NCBI GenBank assembly: GCA_027019685.1
Contig: JALUWH010000206.1
Location: 1 to 9,249, forward strand
DNA: 9,249 nucleotides
From: Ghiorsea sp.
Lineage (GTDB): Bacteria; Pseudomonadota; Zetaproteobacteria; Mariprofundales; Mariprofundaceae
Direction: 5' to 3'
Below the pieces are notes generated by a model. That model worked only from the letters and a program-made list of their open reading frames with translations. It made no database searches and had not been told where the DNA came from. Of this stretch, positions 6,163 to 9,249 are shown one piece after another. Positions within the stretch are counted from its first letter, which is position 1. Every line of letters starts with the position of its first letter. The translations under genes and the position numbers were made by a program.

Positions 6163-7308
6163 ATGTTGACCCTTATGCTTAACACAAACACCAAGAAAAA
6201 CATCCTAAGCCTAGCTAAACAACACGGCTTTGCCTTGTGCGCATTCACACAGCCTCAAGTAGATGCTCTTAACCAAGCCGCTTTGAATAGGTGGGTAGAT
6301 GCCAAAATGTATGGTGATATGGATTATATGGGAGAAGAAGTACGCACCCATAGGCGCAAAAATCCAGCCACTATGTTGGATGATATTCAAACCGTGATTT
6401 CTTTGGGTATGCCATATTCCCCACCCAACCATGAAAATACCAGACCGCAACAAGGTATTATTGCCAGTTATGCTAGAGGTGACGATTACCACGAGTTGAT
6501 GAAGAAGAAACTCAAGGCTTTGGCCCGAGATTTGGATGTTTTACTGGGCGAACATGGGCAACGCGTGTATGTGGATACAGCACCCGTATTAGAACATGCA
6601 CTGGCTGCCAAAGGTGGTTTAGCATGGCAGGGTAAACATTCACTTAGCATCAACCGCAAGTATGGCTCATGGTTTTTCTTGGCAGAATTATTTACCACTG
6701 CAAACATAGCACCCGATACAGAGGCCACTCTCCATTGCGGCACATGCACTGATTGCATACCCGCCTGCCCCACAGGTGCGATTGTTGCCCCCTATATCGT
6801 GGATGCTCGGCTTTGCATTTCCTATTTAACCATTGAATTCAAAGGTTTTATCCCTGAGAACTTACGCAAACCTATGGGCAACCGTATTTTTGGTTGTGAT
6901 GATTGCCAAACGGTTTGCCCTTGGAATGGCAAAGTTGAAGCACCACAAAATGATTTCCTCAAACCACGTGAGGATACATTTTTGCCAGACCTTGCTATGC
7001 TTCTGTCCTTAGACGATGAAGGTTTCCGTCAAATGTTTCGTAAATCTGCCATAAAACGCAGCAAACGTGCAGGGCTGTTGCGCAATGTGTGCATTGCTAT
7101 GGGCAATAGCGGCGACATTCACTTTGCACCGCAATTATTGACCGTTTTAAATGATAACGAGCCTTTGATTCGCGGTCATGCCGTATGGGCATTACAACAA
7201 TTGGCAGCACATGATGAAAAAGTGCAGCAACACATACAAGTTTTGAAAGATAATGAACAAAATAAAGATGTACTGGCAGAAATCGCCAGTTTTGAGAGGA
7301 TAATATGA
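6163..7308 (+). CDS. queG: Epoxyqueuosine reductase
   Basis: 381 residues. Reduces epoxyqueuosine to queuosine at the tRNA wobble position, the last step of the Q pathway, using cobalamin and two [4Fe-4S] clusters. Visible features: the general-acid Asp in YVDTAPVLE (Asp138), the GGLAWQGKHS motif (151-160), ferredoxin-type cysteines CGTCTDCIPACP (192, 195, 198, 202), and the second set with Cys218 and FGCDDCQTVCPWN (245, 248, 252). The C-terminal ~305-350 has the HEAT-like repeat typical of QueG (FAPQLLTVLNDNEPLIRGHAVWALQQL is split by the loop after NDN). Length fits the family. The start is ATG 6163 or ATG 6175; neither has a good Shine-Dalgarno. The stop overlaps the next start (ATGA), showing an operon with the HAD phosphatase gene. 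Confidence 0.96.
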   Translation: MLTLMLNTNTKKNILSLAKQHGFALCAFTQPQVDALNQAALNRWVDAKMYGDMDYMGEEVRTHRRKNPATMLDDIQTVISLGMPYSPPNHENTRPQQGIIASYARGDDYHELMKKKLKALARDLDVLLGEHGQRVYVDTAPVLEHALAAKGGLAWQGKHSLSINRKYGSWFFLAELFTTANIAPDTEATLHCGTCTDCIPACPTGAIVAPYIVDARLCISYLTIEFKGFIPENLRKPMGNRIFGCDDCQTVCPWNGKVEAPQNDFLKPREDTFLPDLAMLLSLDDEGFRQMFRKSAIKRSKRAGLLRNVCIAMGNSGDIHFAPQLLTVLNDNEPLIRGHAVWALQQLAAHDEKVQQHIQVLKDNEQNKDVLAEIASFERII

Positions 7309-7961
7309 GTAATATTAAAGCATTCATTTTTGATTTGGATGGCACATTGATTGATGCCTTGCCTGATATTCGCGCCAATGCCAACCGCGCCTTGAAAAAA
7401 CTAGGTTATGACTTCCAAATGACCACAGCAGAAACCCAACCCCACGTTGGCGGCGGCGCACAAAAACTTGCCTCAAACGTGCTTGGAAAACCTATGGATC
7501 ACCCTGACACCATGGCAATGTACCATGCTTTTACTGATTTTTATGAACAACATCCCGCTGATGAAGGCAAAATGCTTCCTGGTGTGACCGAAACATTGGA
7601 TGCCATTAAAGCCAAAGGTATTCCCATGTGTATCGTTACTGCAAAACCTGCCAAAGCGCGTGTTAAAGTAACCGCCGCATTGGGTCTGGATGACTACATG
7701 ACCTTAGCATTATCACCAGAAGATGGTTTCGCTAAAAAACCTGCGCCTGATATGTTGCTAGAATGTTGTCGTGTTATGGGTGTTGACCACAGTGAAACAG
7801 TGATGGTTGGTGATACACGTTTTGACGTGGAAGCAGGTTTTGCTGCTGAATGTCACACTGTTGCCTTTGCAGAACATGGTTACCAAGATGTGCCTGCTGA
7901 ATATGCAGATAAAGTGGTGAGCTTGCCGCACTTCACGGATTTATTAAAACTGATTGATTGA
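7305..7961 (+). CDS. gph: HAD-superfamily phosphatase, phosphoglycolate phosphatase type
   Basis: 218 residues, cytoplasmic HAD subclass IA enzyme. Motif I is FDLDGTLID (9-17; nucleophile Asp10, acid/base Asp12), motif II the Thr in VTAKP (112), motif III the Lys in FAKKPAPD (144/145), and motif IV VGDTRFD (168-174; Mg-binding Asp170 and Asp174). The helical cap lies between ~20 and 90. Gph removes 2-phosphoglycolate made by RuBisCO oxygenation or DNA-end repair; the sequence fits Gph best, but related HAD-IA phosphatases share these motifs, so substrate is not certain. The start overlaps the queG stop as ATGA, with GAGAGGA five bases upstream, so translation is coupled to queG. No clear terminator follows; repeats begin nine bases after the stop. 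Confidence 0.88.
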   Translation: MSNIKAFIFDLDGTLIDALPDIRANANRALKKLGYDFQMTTAETQPHVGGGAQKLASNVLGKPMDHPDTMAMYHAFTDFYEQHPADEGKMLPGVTETLDAIKAKGIPMCIVTAKPAKARVKVTAALGLDDYMTLALSPEDGFAKKPAPDMLLECCRVMGVDHSETVMVGDTRFDVEAGFAAECHTVAFAEHGYQDVPAEYADKVVSLPHFTDLLKLID

Positions 7962-7969
7962 GTTTATTG

Positions 7970-7993
7970 AACCACGAAGAACACGAAGAAAGG
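7970..7993. repeat. Tandem CACGAAGAA repeat (dispersed-repeat family)
   Basis: Two perfect 9-base copies of CACGAAGAA (7973-7981 and 7982-7990) preceded by AAC. Short runs of this CACGAAG type are known scattered in intergenic regions of many proteobacterial genomes. It sits directly after gph and directly before the next repeat block, so it marks the left edge of a non-coding repeat region. Confidence 0.6.
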
Positions 7994-8164
7994 TGTCATA
8001 CTGAGCGCAGTCGAAGTATCTCATCTTTCATGCCAACCGAAGCGGAGGCACCTTACTGTCATGCCGACTAATTAGGTGAATTGCGAAGCAAGAGAGTATC
8101 CCCTGGGGGACATGGAGGCATCTCTTAGATTTCTCCACTCCGCTACGCTGCGGTCGAAATGACA
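7994..8164. repeat. Mosaic of degenerate TGTCAT...GAAG...ATCTC monomers with inverted ends
   Basis: The block starts TGTCATACTGAGCGCAGTCG and goes on AAGTATCTC (copy 1, 7994-8022). Copy 2 (8027-8055) starts TTTCATGCC and has GAAGCGGAGGCA; copy 3 (8057-8103) starts TGTCATGCCGAC and has GCGAAGCAAGAGAGTATC. Copy 4 is inverted and reads from 8164 leftward on the minus strand as TGTCATTTCGACCGCAGCG and then GGAGAAATCT. So three direct copies and one inverted copy make a 171-base unit whose two ends are inverted TGTCAT/ATGACA. Related TGTCAT-type repeats occur widely between genes in bacterial genomes. A minus-strand open frame crosses this block but shows no protein family and is taken as chance. 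Confidence 0.7.
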
Positions 8165-8194
8165 TCACCTCCCCTGCTATAGCTGTGCCGAAAT

Positions 8195-8253
8195 AGTTAG
8201 CAAAAGAAGGGATAAAGCAGAATATTCTAATTCTGCGCCTGCTTTTGTTAACT
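8195..8253. repeat. Nested inverted repeat
   Basis: Outer arms AGTTAGCAAAAG (8195-8206) and CTTTTGTTAACT (8242-8253) match at 11 of 12 positions. Inside lie perfect 7-base arms GCAGAAT (8217-8223) and ATTCTGC (8230-8236) around a six-base loop. The whole would fold into one interrupted stem in RNA or a cruciform in DNA. No T-run follows on either side, so it is not an obvious terminator. Confidence 0.6.
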
Positions 8254-8271
8254 ACTAAGAGAATACACAGC

Positions 8272-8333
8272 GTGTAGGGGCAGGTTTTTGATTCGAGGCA
8301 TCCATCCATGCCTCTCAGGGGTAAGCCCCACAC
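8272..8333. repeat. Nested inverted repeat
   Basis: Outer arms GTGTAGGGGC (8272-8281) and GCCCCACAC (8325-8333) pair with one bulged A. Between them is a perfect 7-bp hairpin GAGGCAT / ATGCCTC (8295-8301 and 8308-8314, loop CCATCC). The GTAGGGGCAGG core looks like the dispersed repeats found between genes in many bacteria. Confidence 0.6.
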
Positions 8334-8344
8334 TAAAGTGCGCC

Positions 8345-8368
8345 TAAATCCGCTGTCCTGCGGATTTA
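8345..8368. repeat. Perfect 9-bp hairpin
   Basis: TAAATCCGC (8345-8353) and GCGGATTTA (8360-8368) pair fully around the loop TGTCCT. It lies 12 bases after the preceding nested repeat and probably belongs to the same repeat block. No T-run follows. From 8369 to about 8548 I see no gene, repeat or clear signal. Confidence 0.65.
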
Positions 8369-8548
8369 TGATTCGTTTTTGGCTGCGCAAAAATGAACAG
8401 AAAAATACCCCTGTGGAACACAAAGCATACTTGACGCTTCCCAAGCTTTTAGTCACTCTACTCTCATGCATACAAAACATAAGGTTACTAGCCTTTTCTT
8501 AACTCTAGTGTTCAATATAGAAGAAAATATATCCGCCTATGAGTATCA

Positions 8549-8554
8549 TATAAT
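8549..8554 (+). promoter_or_regulatory. Possible -10 box for the Sel1-repeat gene
   Basis: A perfect TATAAT lies 32 bases before the ATG at 8587, the right distance for a short leader. There is no recognisable -35 hexamer 16-18 bases upstream, and the area is AT-rich, so this is a modest call. Confidence 0.35.
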
Positions 8555-8586
8555 GCAAAATTCTGATAACTCCTATTGGAATAGTT

Positions 8587-9015
8587 ATGTTTCTAAATAA
8601 AATTGATGCACAAAGTGAACTGACACAAAATTATGTAGATGCCGTACTCAATAATGACTGGAAAACTGCATATAAAATAATTCAATCTCTCATTAAGGAA
8701 GGTAACGCAACTGCAGAGCACACAATGGGCTGGTTCCATGAACAAGGCATTGAAGTGCCACAGTCTGATAAAGAAGCATTCAATTGGTGGCTCAAATCAG
8801 CACCGAAAGGCGTAGTTGAGTCACAAGCAGCGCTAGGGTTGCTTTATTTGTCAGGTAAAGGTACTGACACTAATTACGAAAAGGCATATTATTGGTTGTC
8901 ATTAGCCGTAAAAAACGGCGAAACTTACGTGGCAACAGAGGCACTACAAGCAAAAGAAAAACTTACATTATGGCAGTACCTTTACATAAAGCTATTACTG
9001 TTACTAAAATTATAA
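8587..9015 (+). CDS. Small Sel1-repeat protein
   Basis: 142 residues. After ~40 helical residues come two Sel1-like (SEL1/TPR-type) repeats: ~41-75 (AEHTMGWFHEQGIEV...DKEAFNWWLKSA) and ~76-111 (SQAALGLLYLSGKGTDTN...KAYYWLSLAVKNG). Both keep the Sel1 spacing of small residues and the (A/G)xxxLGxxYxxGxG pattern, the second more exactly. Sel1 repeats form alpha-solenoids that bind other proteins. There is no signal peptide; the end is hydrophobic (WQYLYIKLLLLLKL), perhaps a packing helix or membrane touch. Start: ATG 8587 with GGAA five bases upstream. It stands alone after the repeat block, is short for the family and has no partner gene in view, so the specific role is unknown. Confidence 0.8.
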   Translation: MFLNKIDAQSELTQNYVDAVLNNDWKTAYKIIQSLIKEGNATAEHTMGWFHEQGIEVPQSDKEAFNWWLKSAPKGVVESQAALGLLYLSGKGTDTNYEKAYYWLSLAVKNGETYVATEALQAKEKLTLWQYLYIKLLLLLKL

Positions 9016-9101
9016 CAAAGTACTTGCTCTATAGGGGGCGGGTCTTGTTTCGTGCATTCAGAGTGTTGAAAGATACTTACGACCTTTCGATAAATAGAAA
9101 T

Positions 9102-9130
9102 AAGACAACTTTACCCATTCACGTTATACT
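9102..9130 (+). promoter_or_regulatory. Putative sigma-70 promoter of thiE-like gene
   Basis: AAGACA (9102-9107), a 17-base spacer, then TATACT (9125-9130) resembles a -35/-10 pair (4 of 6 and 5 of 6 consensus bases). The expected start point, about seven bases on, falls at the ATG at 9137, which would make a leaderless mRNA; alternatively the ATG at 9152 is the real start. Confidence 0.4.
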
Positions 9131-9136
9131 TCCGCT

Positions 9137-9249
9137 ATGGCTCAAATCAATATGAACACTGGCATCTACGGCATACTCCCCGCTGATATTGAAACAGAAA
9201 TCCTGCTTGAAAAGGCAGAAGCTGCCATGCTTGGTGGCGTGAAGATTTT
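9137..9249 (+). CDS. thiE: Probable thiamine-phosphate synthase, N-terminal fragment
   Basis: 37 codons are visible before the window ends, and the frame stays open. The sequence has the family start GIYGILPADIETEILLEKAE followed by AAMLGGVK, matching the first strand and helix of the ThiE TIM barrel (pattern GLYxITPD...LLxxVEAALxGGxxxxQxR). ThiE joins HMP-PP and the thiazole phosphate to make thiamine phosphate. The start is ATG 9137 or ATG 9152, neither with a Shine-Dalgarno. Only the N-terminus can be seen, so the substrate-binding residues are not checked. Confidence 0.75.
   Translation, partial: MAQINMNTGIYGILPADIETEILLEKAEAAMLGGVKI

Noticed and set aside
7994..8164. CRISPR array
   Set aside because: Copies are degenerate, unevenly spaced and one is inverted; no regular spacers and no cas gene nearby.
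8028..8480. Minus-strand open frame of 150 codons
   Set aside because: It runs through the repeat mosaic and hairpins, has no family motif, and its residues follow from the repeat sequence, so it is a chance frame.
8308..8502. Plus-strand open frame of 64 codons
   Set aside because: Starts inside a hairpin arm, no Shine-Dalgarno and no recognisable domain.

Overview
The window is a piece of a moderately AT-rich chromosome from a Gram-negative bacterium, most likely a proteobacterium. Gene content (HD-GYP-type protein, cyclic-nucleotide-binding-fold proteins, FolE, QueG, a Gph-type phosphatase, a ThiE-like start) and the protein sequences suggest a marine, possibly zetaproteobacterial (Mariprofundus-like) lineage. 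That placement is an impression and not proven. No rRNA, tRNA, CRISPR array, transposase or phage gene was seen.

Left part (1-3385, + strand): three closely packed genes, separated by 6 and 12 bases, look like one operon. The first, cut by the window edge, encodes an HD-GYP-type domain whose metal ligands and GYP motif are lost, so it is probably a pseudo-phosphodiesterase. The next two encode paralogous proteins with an N-terminal TPR-like helical part and two cyclic-nucleotide-binding (CNB) folds and no output domain. Only the first CNB fold of the second paralog keeps a textbook phosphate-binding cassette. A third, longer relative lies at 4757-6067 on the other strand. Together they form a cluster of apparent signalling or scaffold proteins with no recognisable enzyme or DNA-binding output. 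This is the most unusual part of the window.

Middle (3386-6067, mostly - strand): after a REP/BIME-like double palindrome comes a minus-strand block: the third TPR-CNB-CNB gene, then folE (GTP cyclohydrolase I), then a cold-shock protein gene with its own leader and a clear intrinsic terminator. Divergent from it (6163-7961, + strand), queG (epoxyqueuosine reductase) and a HAD phosphatase of the Gph type overlap by ATGA and are surely co-transcribed. FolE makes the pterin that feeds folate and queuosine synthesis, and QueG performs the last queuosine step, so the two ends of one pathway flank the CNB gene.

Right part (7962-9249): about 625 bases hold no credible gene. They are filled with dispersed-repeat sequence: a tandem 9-mer, several degenerate TGTCAT...GAAG...ATCTC monomers in direct and inverted order, and three strong hairpins. 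After this comes a small orphan Sel1-repeat protein, and then the first 37 codons of a probable thiamine-phosphate synthase (thiE) that runs off the window.
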